64,000 nt of DNA, taken from SVEL01 sp017381055 (GTDB taxonomy: Bacteria; Bacillota; Clostridia; Lachnospirales; Lachnospiraceae). Below are positions 19,364 to 26,524 of the stretch, piece after piece (positions within the stretch are counted from its first letter, which is position 1; every line of letters starts with the position of its first letter). The stretch spans positions 1-64,000 of the forward strand of contig JAXJYC010000064.1 of NCBI GenBank assembly GCA_036307185.1. The letters run 5' to 3'. The notes under the pieces are model-generated. The model did not search any database and was not told the DNA's origin. It saw only the letters and a program-made list of their open reading frames with translations. Position numbers and translations under genes: made by a program.

Positions 19364-20866
19364 TTATTCTAGCAAACCTACTAACTCATTTTCAATATCA
19401 TCAAACTCATCTGCGGTTGTTGTCAACCAAACTGAGCTATATGCCAATTTTTCTATCGGCAAATTGTAGAATGAACACCAAAACAATGGTCCCATTTTTC
19501 TCATCCACGTGTCTATTCGATCATCTAATTCTTTTACTCTATCAATTAAATTTGCTAATCTATCTGCATAATCCCTCATCTTGTATGTATTAAGCTCAAT
19601 ATATGGATTATCTTTCGCATACTCTGCACCATAATCCTTCTTTTTCTTTTTCTTCCCAGTAACAAGAGATACTAAACCATCTACTACTGTATCAACGATA
19701 TCAACAACTGCTTCTACAAGCTCTACACCTAACTCATAGACTTCCTTTGCAAGTTTGCATACTTGTTCTTTAATTTCCACCACACTATCATATACCCACT
19801 CAACAGCTCCTGCAATTAAAGCTATACCTACAATCGCTACCGCTACTATAACTACTGCCTTTACCACTACAACTGGCCCTACCAAAGTAATCAACCCTAT
19901 CGAACCTGCTATGGTTTTCCATCCCACTTCCGAAATTTTACCATCTTTAATAAAATTCTCCTTAGTATACATAATGTTAATCCAAGTATTTCCCAATATG
20001 GTTATCATTGCATCTCCTAAAATATCAGGCATATGATCAACACCCTCAGATATTTTCTCCGTATGTTTTGATAATAAATCTTGTTCTCCATCAACAAGGT
20101 TTTCTCCATCATACTTTAAATATTTTGTGCTATGTCTTGAAATTGAACTATACTCTTCATTATCTATCCTATTTGCCTTATTAGAAACCGCAACAAATTT
20201 ATACTCTACACCTGGTAAATCCTGAAGCATCGTTCCAACAAAGCTCCAACGTGGATGGTACATCACATCACTCATTTTATTTATTTGGTCTCTATATTTA
20301 TCTATAAATTCGTCTGAAAAACCAGGCCCATCCATACTAACACATTGCTTTATATTATCATCCAAACCATATTCTTCAGAAACTATTGTTGCATATTCTG
20401 CTAGATTTCCTCCCAAAGAATGGCCAACCATTGTTATCGATTCATACTTATCTAATTTATCCTTGTACATTGTATAAAATTCATGAACTTCCTTATGTTG
20501 ATTAGTACATGTCGAATTCACCAACTCAATATCTGCGTTTACCCAATCATTCTTTACATTACTATAAGAATTCATTGGTTCACTGCCCCTATAGCAAATA
20601 GCAACACTATCATCAGGTGTTTTTATCATACACGCATAAAAACCGTTTTCATCATTAGTATCATGCACTCCGACCATTTCCCATTTTTCAAGCTCTTCTA
20701 TCGCGATTCCATATTTATTTAGTTTATCAATCTCATCTTTGTCTAAAACATCTGTTAGCGATACACAATCTGTATCATTTTTTTTGCAACACTGTAAATA
20801 TCTTTCTGTTAAATCCATATAAGCAATTTCTGTAAACGCTCTCAATTGAACATCTGTATATGCCAT
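19364..20866 (-). CDS. Lipase-like protein with C-terminal T7SS targeting-like module (candidate secreted effector)
   Basis: Residues 1-270 form an alpha/beta-hydrolase of the lipase class-3/Mbeg1-like type: CYRGSEP for the oxyanion side, MVGHSLGGNLAEYA for the nucleophile Ser, and later Asp and His candidates. A hydrophobic Val/Ala-rich stretch (about 310-355) and a helical region follow. The last 77 residues (LNTYKMRDYADRL ... TADEFDDIENEL) match the N-terminus of the 416-residue effector candidate and a stand-alone 81-residue protein here. This enzyme-first, targeting-last order is known from the S. aureus T7SS lipase TslA. A lipoprotein gene precedes it by 2 bp. Secretion and toxicity are inferred. 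Confidence 0.8.
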   Translation of the reverse strand: MAYTDVQLRAFTEIAYMDLTERYLQCCKKNDTDCVSLTDVLDKDEIDKLNKYGIAIEELEKWEMVGVHDTNDENGFYACMIKTPDDSVAICYRGSEPMNSYSNVKNDWVNADIELVNSTCTNQHKEVHEFYTMYKDKLDKYESITMVGHSLGGNLAEYATIVSEEYGLDDNIKQCVSMDGPGFSDEFIDKYRDQINKMSDVMYHPRWSFVGTMLQDLPGVEYKFVAVSNKANRIDNEEYSSISRHSTKYLKYDGENLVDGEQDLLSKHTEKISEGVDHMPDILGDAMITILGNTWINIMYTKENFIKDGKISEVGWKTIAGSIGLITLVGPVVVVKAVVIVAVAIVGIALIAGAVEWVYDSVVEIKEQVCKLAKEVYELGVELVEAVVDIVDTVVDGLVSLVTGKKKKKKDYGAEYAKDNPYIELNTYKMRDYADRLANLIDRVKELDDRIDTWMRKMGPLFWCSFYNLPIEKLAYSSVWLTTTADEFDDIENELVGLLE

Positions 20867-20868
20867 AA

Positions 20869-21591
20869 CTAATTCCCTCTTAACATTTTTTCAATTTCTT
20901 CTTCTGATAAATTACATTTCCCATTATATATTTTTAACACAATTTCCACATAAGGATCAAACTTCTTAATACTTGTTTCAGTCATATTTGGATTTTGCTT
21001 ATATTTTGCTATACATTCTCTATAATGCGTATTGTCAAATGAATACACACTTACAAGTAAATTAACTTCTATTTTCTTTTGTACTTCCTGTACCACCTTC
21101 AATAGTTTTTCACCATCGCAACTAGTTCCGTCCAAAATAACAACTATATAATACTCTTCAAAATTATTGTCCTCATATAATTCTCTCGGAGTATAATCAT
21201 TTTTTTTCACAACTATTTCTTCATTGTCTACTACTTTACATTTAACAAATGCATCTATATTTTCACTATTAAAGCTTGCTTCTAACTCACATCTAACTTG
21301 ATGATTAACTTTCTCAATAATATAATTATCCATAATTTCCCCTGTATCCCTATTGACTAATACTGTAAAAACTATCTCCTCATTATTTACTGGACATACA
21401 TATAATTTTGTATGTCCAGTATTTAAACGATCACCTATCTGTAATACTCTAAACTCTTCACTATACTTCTTTTCTAACTCCTTGCATACTTCTCTTGCTG
21501 TATCATCATTAATACATGAACATGCACTCAACGAAATCATTGCTGTAATTGCCATAATCACCAATCCTATCTTTACTATTTGAATTTTCAT
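20869..21591 (-). CDS. Lipoprotein paired with the lipase (candidate immunity protein)
   Basis: The 240-residue protein has a lipoprotein signal peptide with lipobox LSAC (Cys about 24), so it should be anchored on the outer face of the membrane. The rest is an alpha/beta domain without a recognised family; the end is acidic and helical. It ends 2 bp before the lipase gene and overlaps its ribosome site, so the two are translationally linked. In S. aureus the T7SS lipase TslA is neutralised by an adjacent lipoprotein, TilA. By that parallel this could protect against the neighbouring lipase. No sequence proof. Confidence 0.7.
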   Translation of the reverse strand: MKIQIVKIGLVIMAITAMISLSACSCINDDTAREVCKELEKKYSEEFRVLQIGDRLNTGHTKLYVCPVNNEEIVFTVLVNRDTGEIMDNYIIEKVNHQVRCELEASFNSENIDAFVKCKVVDNEEIVVKKNDYTPRELYEDNNFEEYYIVVILDGTSCDGEKLLKVVQEVQKKIEVNLLVSVYSFDNTHYRECIAKYKQNPNMTETSIKKFDPYVEIVLKIYNGKCNLSEEEIEKMLRGN

Positions 21592-21676
21592 ATTTCCCTA
21601 CCTTAATTACTGTGTCAATTATTGACATTCTTTTTTCCTAAAAGCTTATATGTAAACAACCAAATATTATCTTTTT

Positions 21677-22897
21677 CTAGGAATTCAATTGAAATATTAA
21701 TTCTTCGTTACCAAGTCGTACTTCTGTTCCCGAGCAAATTTCAGTTGCAATTTCTGGTTGCGCAATCTTTCCATTTATATAGGTTTTATTTGTTGAATTC
21801 TTATCTACAAGATAATATTTATTATTGTTAGCTAAAATTTCAGCATGAATACGACTCACATACGAATTCCCGCTTAAAACCAAATCACAATTTAACGAAT
21901 CGGTCCCTATTTTATAATTCATTTTATTAACTAAAAATCTTTCACCTGTATTTTTTCTAATCAAAATAGGAGCTACTAGCTCTGTATTTTTTTCGCATCC
22001 AAGTATCGACGTACCATTTGTATTATCTCCTAATACCGTAGTTGCATAATCTAGCACATCTTGCTTTGCGCTTCTTTCTTGCACTTCTTCTTGCTTTACT
22101 TTTTCTCCACATAATTCACAAAATTTTGCTTGCGAAGAAATTTTGTTTCCACAAAAACTGCAATAATAACTAAAATACTTAGCAAAATTTCTATTACTAA
22201 TTGTTTCAATATTATTTACCCTTGAAAAAGGATCATACTCGATATTTATTTTCTTTATTTCATCTTTTTTTCTGCCATCACTTTGTTCATAATCACTTGA
22301 AGCTGATAAAGAAATTGATGGCGTTGACAAACCAGCTATTGACTGTTTTCCTTGAAGTCGTAACACAAGTCGTTCTAAACTATATATGGAAAATGGTTCT
22401 GTTCCATCAAAAAACTGCTTGTATACTTCAATATACTTACAATCCTCATACGGATTAAACCTAATATCATCTGGCAATTTTTCAAAAAAGATTTGAATTG
22501 GTTTTGTTTGTTGATTATTTACTATAGGCCAAAAAATGCACTTTACTTTCTTAGATTGTGGTTCTACAAAAATTCTATCAGCCTGCAAGTCTAAATTATT
22601 GATATTAATCATATCCTTGTCGCAACATTTGATTATATCAATTATTTCTTGTACAAAATCTAGAAACATTTTCTTTGTAACAATGCCACTAAAATAGTCC
22701 TTAACTAAAATTAGATCCTGCACCACACATTCTATCCGAGTTTCTTTTCTTTTTTGCTGTATAGTAAGAGGTATAAACCCGCTATACATACCCGATGCAA
22801 TCGTTGTATAGATACGTTCATTAATTGCTTCGGGATATGTCAATTTATTAACTATAATTACTTTCCCCTTTTTATTTTTAACCACAATCTTACTCAC
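21677..22897 (-). CDS. Second FHA protein with DUF6382-like N-terminus and zinc ribbon
   Basis: The 406-residue protein has the same order as the one at 12010-13194: an alpha/beta N-domain (about 1-190), Cys4 zinc ribbon (CSFCGNK...CELCGEK, about 245-268), two motifs ATTVLG and GTSILG (about 284-298), and a FHA domain (about 308-406) with SYVSRIHAEI and DKNSTNKTYINGK. The start is GTG. The two proteins are paralogues in the same locus, one beside the WXG100/effector genes, one beside kinase and phosphatase. It is a likely reader of the local kinase and may link phosphorylation to secretion. Confidence 0.85.
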   Translation of the reverse strand: MSKIVVKNKKGKVIIVNKLTYPEAINERIYTTIASGMYSGFIPLTIQQKRKETRIECVVQDLILVKDYFSGIVTKKMFLDFVQEIIDIIKCCDKDMININNLDLQADRIFVEPQSKKVKCIFWPIVNNQQTKPIQIFFEKLPDDIRFNPYEDCKYIEVYKQFFDGTEPFSIYSLERLVLRLQGKQSIAGLSTPSISLSASSDYEQSDGRKKDEIKKINIEYDPFSRVNNIETISNRNFAKYFSYYCSFCGNKISSQAKFCELCGEKVKQEEVQERSAKQDVLDYATTVLGDNTNGTSILGCEKNTELVAPILIRKNTGERFLVNKMNYKIGTDSLNCDLVLSGNSYVSRIHAEILANNNKYYLVDKNSTNKTYINGKIAQPEIATEICSGTEVRLGNEELIFQLNS

Positions 22898-22927
22898 TGT
22901 ACTTTAATTCCTTTTTACTTATTCTCA

Positions 22928-23233
22928 TTAAAACAAATTATTTGCCCTATTTACAGCACGCGCCTGTGCATCTTTATATTGTTTTCCTGCATATCTTAAA
23001 AAATCTGCATACGATTCTAATGAACTCTTAAAATTATAGTGGACCGAATCTTCATCATCCAATTTCTTTACTTGATTTTTATATTGCTCAGCATCACCAC
23101 CTTGCCATGCCACTGATAAATCTTCCATATCTGATTGCACCACTGTCATTCTTATATTTAAAGACGTAACATATTCATCTATTTTACTTGCTGCTTTTTC
23201 AAATTCACTATGATTTACCTTTATATATGCCAT
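22928..23233 (-). CDS. WXG100 family protein
   Basis: The 101-residue all-helical protein has the central turn motif WQG (in SVAWQGGDAEQYK, about 44-46), as in EsxA-type T7SS substrates that form helical-hairpin dimers. The length is typical. AAAGGAGG precedes the ATG. It follows the other WXG100-like gene by 15 bp, so the two may form a heterodimer, and both lie between the effector candidate and the FHA/lipase genes, where T7SS chaperone partners are often encoded. Confidence 0.88.
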   Translation of the reverse strand: MAYIKVNHSEFEKAASKIDEYVTSLNIRMTVVQSDMEDLSVAWQGGDAEQYKNQVKKLDDEDSVHYNFKSSLESYADFLRYAGKQYKDAQARAVNRANNLF

Positions 23234-23248
23234 ACAAATTGCCTCCTT

Positions 23249-23551
23249 TTATTTAAATTGAGCTGCCAAAGATACATTAGCCTTTTCTGTTTCTTCATAT
23301 CCTTGTCCTACTTGCTGCAACAAAAAATTAATATGGTTATCCAACACGGTATATCTAGCTTCACTAAAATCTACTCTTAACTGATTATATTTTTCCATAG
23401 CCATAGTTGCTGTAGAACTCTCCCAACTATTATCTAGCTTTGTCATAGCATCTTGCACATCAGAAAATCCATCTTTCATCTGTTTATTCATTAATTGCAT
23501 ATGTGTAGCAACATTACGCACAGCATCTGTATTAATTTTAACATTTGCCAT
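23249..23551 (-). CDS. WXG100-like family protein
   Basis: The 100-residue helical protein has W-E-S in place of W-x-G (LDNSWESSTATMAMEKY, around residue 43), the usual length and the C-terminal pattern GYEETEKANVSLAAQFK. That end closely matches the WXG100 protein at 25601-25909 (GYFETETANISLADAFK), so the two are paralogues. GGAG precedes the ATG. It is probably a partner of the next WXG100 protein or a chaperone for a nearby effector. Confidence 0.82.
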   Translation of the reverse strand: MANVKINTDAVRNVATHMQLMNKQMKDGFSDVQDAMTKLDNSWESSTATMAMEKYNQLRVDFSEARYTVLDNHINFLLQQVGQGYEETEKANVSLAAQFK

Positions 23552-23565
23552 ATATTTTTACTCCT

Positions 23566-23859
23566 TTATCCTTGATTATTTGCCAATAATTCATTCCTTA
23601 TTTCATCAATTTTTTCTTTAAATTCAAACTGTTCATCATCCTGATAACCCAAAGCAAAAATTTTCTCAATCTGGCTTTCATTAAACAAATATGTTTTATC
23701 TGGTCCTAGATAACCTTCTGGATAAAGGCATCCAGCATAGTCCCATATTACCTCTTCGCCTTCCTTTAATTGCTTTTGTAAAACTCCTATAATCATAACT
23801 CTCTTTTCACTATTTTTTAACAACACTACTGTACCTACTGGTAATAATCCTTTCAACAT
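23566..23859 (-). CDS. DUF4176-type T7SS-associated protein
   Basis: The 97-residue protein begins LLPVGTVVLLKNSEKRVMIIG and has WDYAGCLYPEGYLG with FNESQIEKIFALGYQDDEQ, the pattern of DUF4176 proteins. These small soluble proteins recur next to T7SS effector genes in Firmicutes and are thought to help effector export; the mechanism is not settled. It sits 15 bp after the effector candidate and 14 bp before the WXG100-like gene, with GGAGG before the ATG. Confidence 0.85.
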   Translation of the reverse strand: MLKGLLPVGTVVLLKNSEKRVMIIGVLQKQLKEGEEVIWDYAGCLYPEGYLGPDKTYLFNESQIEKIFALGYQDDEQFEFKEKIDEIRNELLANNQG

Positions 23860-23874
23860 ATTAATCCTCCTTTA

Positions 23875-25125
23875 TTAATGTAACCAATCATATATCATGC
23901 CACCAAATGAATAAGAAGCATCCATTACTGCTTCTACAGGTTTTGACATATCTACTTCCAACGCAACATCTCCACCAACTCCAAACGCCGCGCCTACATC
24001 TAACTTAATAACTCCATCGGTATATCCTGCTTCTAAATGTCCACCAAAACCAGCCTTGACAGCACCAGTAACTCCAATATCTGCTCCCAGAACAGAAACT
24101 CCTACCGTACCTTCTGCCTTGGCAAGATCCGCCTCTGCAGACAATTCTGCCTTTACCTCATTAGAATTAATACCGACACCAGCCTTTGCTTCACCACTAG
24201 CTGCTTTCAGCTCACCTTTACCGTATACACCTAATAAATTTTTATCCTCGCCCAATCCTATTCGTCCATTAGCATCCATTGAATATGCAGCACAGCTTAC
24301 TCCTGCTTCTGCTCTTACTCCTGGCGAAAAATATCTGACAAGTTTACCATTATCATCTCGTTTATACATATACAATCCCGCAGCTGCACCAGCATGTGCC
24401 TCACCAGTGAATACATCAACATTTAGCTCACCTTTTCCCCAATCATTTTCTGCTCTATAGGTTTCGCTAATAACACTCCCTTCAATCCCAACTTCATACT
24501 TCTTCTCAATAATTGCAAGTTCTTCTTTACTCCAACCTTTATCACTATTTATAGTCATACCTGGTCCTTTTTCATATTTAAATTCAAACTTATTATTGTA
24601 TTTGAAATACGTAGTTTCCGTCTCTTCCTTTGTCTTACATGTCATATATTGTACTTCTACGTTCCCCGAGTCTTCTTCTTCGATATTTTCATTAACCGCC
24701 CATATCAAGTCAGTTAAAAAAAACTCCGAACCTCCAATCTGGATTGAATTCTTCCTAATATATTTTGAGTTTTTTATTTTATCTATCAAATAATCATAGA
24801 TATAGTCCTTATGCGCTAATATACTAATAGCAGTCCTTTGTCCCCAATTAGGTTTCTTGAATTTCAAAGGATCTAATGATTGTATTAAATTTTCCACTGC
24901 ATCAAACTCAGCCGCTGTCTTATATAAATATTTTTCACAACGTTCTAATTTTACACTATAACCAAGCATAGCATCAATTTTAACAAGTTCAACTAGATCC
25001 TTGATTTGAATTTTTTTATACAAAGTCTTTAACTGTTCATCTAATTTTGCAATTCGTATATTTACATCACTAATTCTTTGCGCATATGTACTTAATTTAT
25101 ATGTATCAACTACAATTTCCGACAC
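23875..25125 (-). CDS. Candidate T7SS effector: N-terminal targeting module, Ala/Gly-rich C-terminal domain
   Basis: The start is GTG, with GAGGAGGT at good spacing, giving 416 residues. Residues 1-80 (VDTYKLSTYAQRI ... TAAEFDAVENLIQSL) match the lipase C-terminus and the 81-residue protein at 31341. Residues 80-225 are a mixed linker. The last 190 or so residues are rich in Ala, Gly and Val in alternating patterns (GVGINSNEVKAEL, DIGVTGAVKAGFGGHLEAGY), which suggests an amphipathic beta or glycine-zipper structure that could act on membranes. A small helical gene precedes it and DUF4176 plus two WXG100 genes follow, a usual effector setting. The activity is unknown, and I see no clear immunity gene. 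Confidence 0.7.
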   Translation of the reverse strand: MSEIVVDTYKLSTYAQRISDVNIRIAKLDEQLKTLYKKIQIKDLVELVKIDAMLGYSVKLERCEKYLYKTAAEFDAVENLIQSLDPLKFKKPNWGQRTAISILAHKDYIYDYLIDKIKNSKYIRKNSIQIGGSEFFLTDLIWAVNENIEEEDSGNVEVQYMTCKTKEETETTYFKYNNKFEFKYEKGPGMTINSDKGWSKEELAIIEKKYEVGIEGSVISETYRAENDWGKGELNVDVFTGEAHAGAAAGLYMYKRDDNGKLVRYFSPGVRAEAGVSCAAYSMDANGRIGLGEDKNLLGVYGKGELKAASGEAKAGVGINSNEVKAELSAEADLAKAEGTVGVSVLGADIGVTGAVKAGFGGHLEAGYTDGVIKLDVGAAFGVGGDVALEVDMSKPVEAVMDASYSFGGMIYDWLH

Positions 25126-25154
25126 TCACACTACCTCCTCTCAACTTTACTCTG

Positions 25155-25361
25155 TTATACAGAAGATGTATCTATACCATTAAGTTTTTTTTGTACTTTA
25201 TAATATTGTTCTATGACCTTATCTATTTTACTTGCACATCTATCATTGCCTATACCTACAAAATCTGTTTTTATACCTGACGAAATACTTTCTAATTCTT
25301 TAATAATAGATCCAAGTTCTGTTTTTATTGATTCCAATTCATTTTTGTCTTTTTTATTCAT
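25155..25361 (-). CDS. Small helical protein, likely T7SS effector partner
   Basis: The 68-residue, highly charged helical protein has FVGIGNDRCASKIDKVIEQY, resembling the small WXG-like partners (DUF5082/YwqH-like) that bind LXG-type effectors before export. It lies 29 bp upstream of the effector candidate, with GGGAGG before the ATG. The role as a targeting partner is inferred from size, helical character and position. Confidence 0.65.
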   Translation of the reverse strand: MNKKDKNELESIKTELGSIIKELESISSGIKTDFVGIGNDRCASKIDKVIEQYYKVQKKLNGIDTSSV

Positions 25362-25471
25362 TTTTTCCTCCCAAAATGTTAATCCTTCTAACTTTCAACT
25401 ATATAAAAAATAACTAACAAATTGTAAATTATTTATAATACTCTAATATATTACTTTTTCTTATGCATATC

Positions 25472-25543
25472 ATTTGAAAACTTAGCTCTATTCTTTATTT
25501 ATACAATTACAAAATAATAAAACTTAAAGCTAAGTTTTCAAAT
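25472..25543. repeat. 16-bp perfect inverted repeat inside the T7SS operon gap
   Basis: ATTTGAAAACTTAGCT (25472-25487) and its exact complement (25528-25543) flank a 40-nt AT-rich loop. On the minus strand it lies between the WXG100 pair and the small helical gene, after a GC-richer hairpin at about 25549-25592. There is no T-run directly after the stem. It could be a weak terminator, an RNA processing site or an attenuator separating core genes from effector genes. Confidence 0.75.
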
Positions 25544-25548
25544 AACAT

Positions 25549-25592
25549 CAATTGGCAGGCCATCATAAATCGACGGCCCTCCAACCAATGCA
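25549..25592 (-). terminator. GC-richer hairpin after the WXG100 pair
   Basis: On the minus strand ATTGG...GAGGGCC pairs with GGCCTGCCAAT around a 13-nt AT-rich loop, 9 bp past the stop of the WXG100 gene. A clear T-run is missing, so it may be a 3'-end stabilising hairpin rather than a terminator. Confidence 0.45.
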
Positions 25593-25600
25593 TAAGAATA

Positions 25601-25909
25601 TTATTTGAATGCATCTGCAAGGCTAATATTTGCTGTTTCTGTTTCGAAATATCCTGTTTCTACATTTGTTCTAAGGAATTGAACATACTGTGTAATAACA
25701 TCTTCATAATTCTGAAAATACTTAGTAGCAAATTCATCAAATGCAGATATTGTAGTCTGCGCAGCTTCACCTTCCCAAATATTTGCTAACTGATCGATAG
25801 TACTTTTACTACTGTTGAGCTCTTCTGTTAATTGCTTATTCAATTTCTCAATATTTGTAGCTATCTGAGCAACCTGATCAGTATTAACCTTAATACTATT
25901 TCCTGCCAT
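25601..25909 (-). CDS. WXG100 family protein
   Basis: The start at MAGNSIKVNTD follows AAGGAGAG and gives 102 residues; a longer start 21 bp upstream lacks such a site. The protein is helical, with W-E-G in ANIWEGEAAQT (about 44-46) and the C-terminal YFETETANISLADAF pattern shared with the gene at 23249. It overlaps no other gene and sits 21 bp after another WXG100 gene, so the two are likely a secreted heterodimer of the T7SS core. Confidence 0.9.
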   Translation of the reverse strand: MAGNSIKVNTDQVAQIATNIEKLNKQLTEELNSSKSTIDQLANIWEGEAAQTTISAFDEFATKYFQNYEDVITQYVQFLRTNVETGYFETETANISLADAFK

Positions 25910-25930
25910 AAACTCTCTCCTTTCCCTCAA

Positions 25931-26236
25931 TTAATTAACAAGTTTTTTAACCTGACTAATATTACTGTCCTGACGAGCAACATAATTTTCTCTCTGCTTA
26001 TCAAGCGCCTGACTTGCATTTGAAATCTTTGTAGCCATAGCCTTAAGTTCCTCTACAAAGCCATTAATCTGCTCAACAAAAGCAAGATTATCTGCTCCTT
26101 CCCAAGCTACTCCCATTGTATTTGCTTCCTGCATCAACTGAGTATAAATCTGTGTGTATGTCTCAGAAAGTGACTGTAATTTCTGTGCAGCCTTTGCCAT
26201 ATCCTCAAAAGATGCAACACTAATTGATTTTCCCAT
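25931..26236 (-). CDS. WXG100 family protein (EsxA/EsxB-like)
   Basis: The 101-residue helical protein has W-E-G in GVAWEGADNLAFVEQ (about 45-47), the hairpin turn of WXG100 proteins, and a strong GGAGGT ribosome site. It directly follows the yukD-like gene and precedes another WXG100 gene, the arrangement of a T7SS core substrate pair. Confidence 0.92.
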   Translation of the reverse strand: MGKSISVASFEDMAKAAQKLQSLSETYTQIYTQLMQEANTMGVAWEGADNLAFVEQINGFVEELKAMATKISNASQALDKQRENYVARQDSNISQVKKLVN

Positions 26237-26263
26237 AAGGTACCTCCTTTCAATTCTTTAGAT

Positions 26264-26524
26264 TTATATCAACATGAGGCGAGAACCTGTCTTTATGCCA
26301 AGCTCTGCTACCTCAATATTAATATTGTAAATAATACCTGTTTTTGCGTCACAAACTATTGTTTCATCTGTGGCTTTAAATTTACCATTAGATAAATCAC
26401 TAAGGGCATTCGATAATAAATAAACAACTTCATTCATTTTGCTTTCAAGGGGAATATATACATCATATGTCTGCTCTGCAGCAGGAACGTAAACCTCTAC
26501 CAATGCTTTATTGTTCATCATCAT
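26264..26524 (-). CDS. Ubiquitin-like T7SS protein of the YukD/EsaB family
   Basis: The 86-residue protein begins ALVEVYVPAAEQTYDVYIPL and ends IKTGSRLMLI, matching the YukD/EsaB beta-grasp family, a conserved cytoplasmic component or regulator of T7SSb. Three tandem ATG codons overlap the EssC stop (the run ATGATGATGAAC), so translation is coupled to EssC; the outermost is used here. No C-terminal Gly-Gly is present, as expected for this family. Confidence 0.88.
   Translation of the reverse strand: MMMNNKALVEVYVPAAEQTYDVYIPLESKMNEVVYLLSNALSDLSNGKFKATDETIVCDAKTGIIYNINIEVAELGIKTGSRLMLI

Noticed and set aside
24056..24460. Open frame of 134 residues on the plus strand
   Set aside because: It is the reverse of the Ala/Gly-rich effector domain; the Ser/Pro/Ala bias is a mirror effect and there is no ribosome site.
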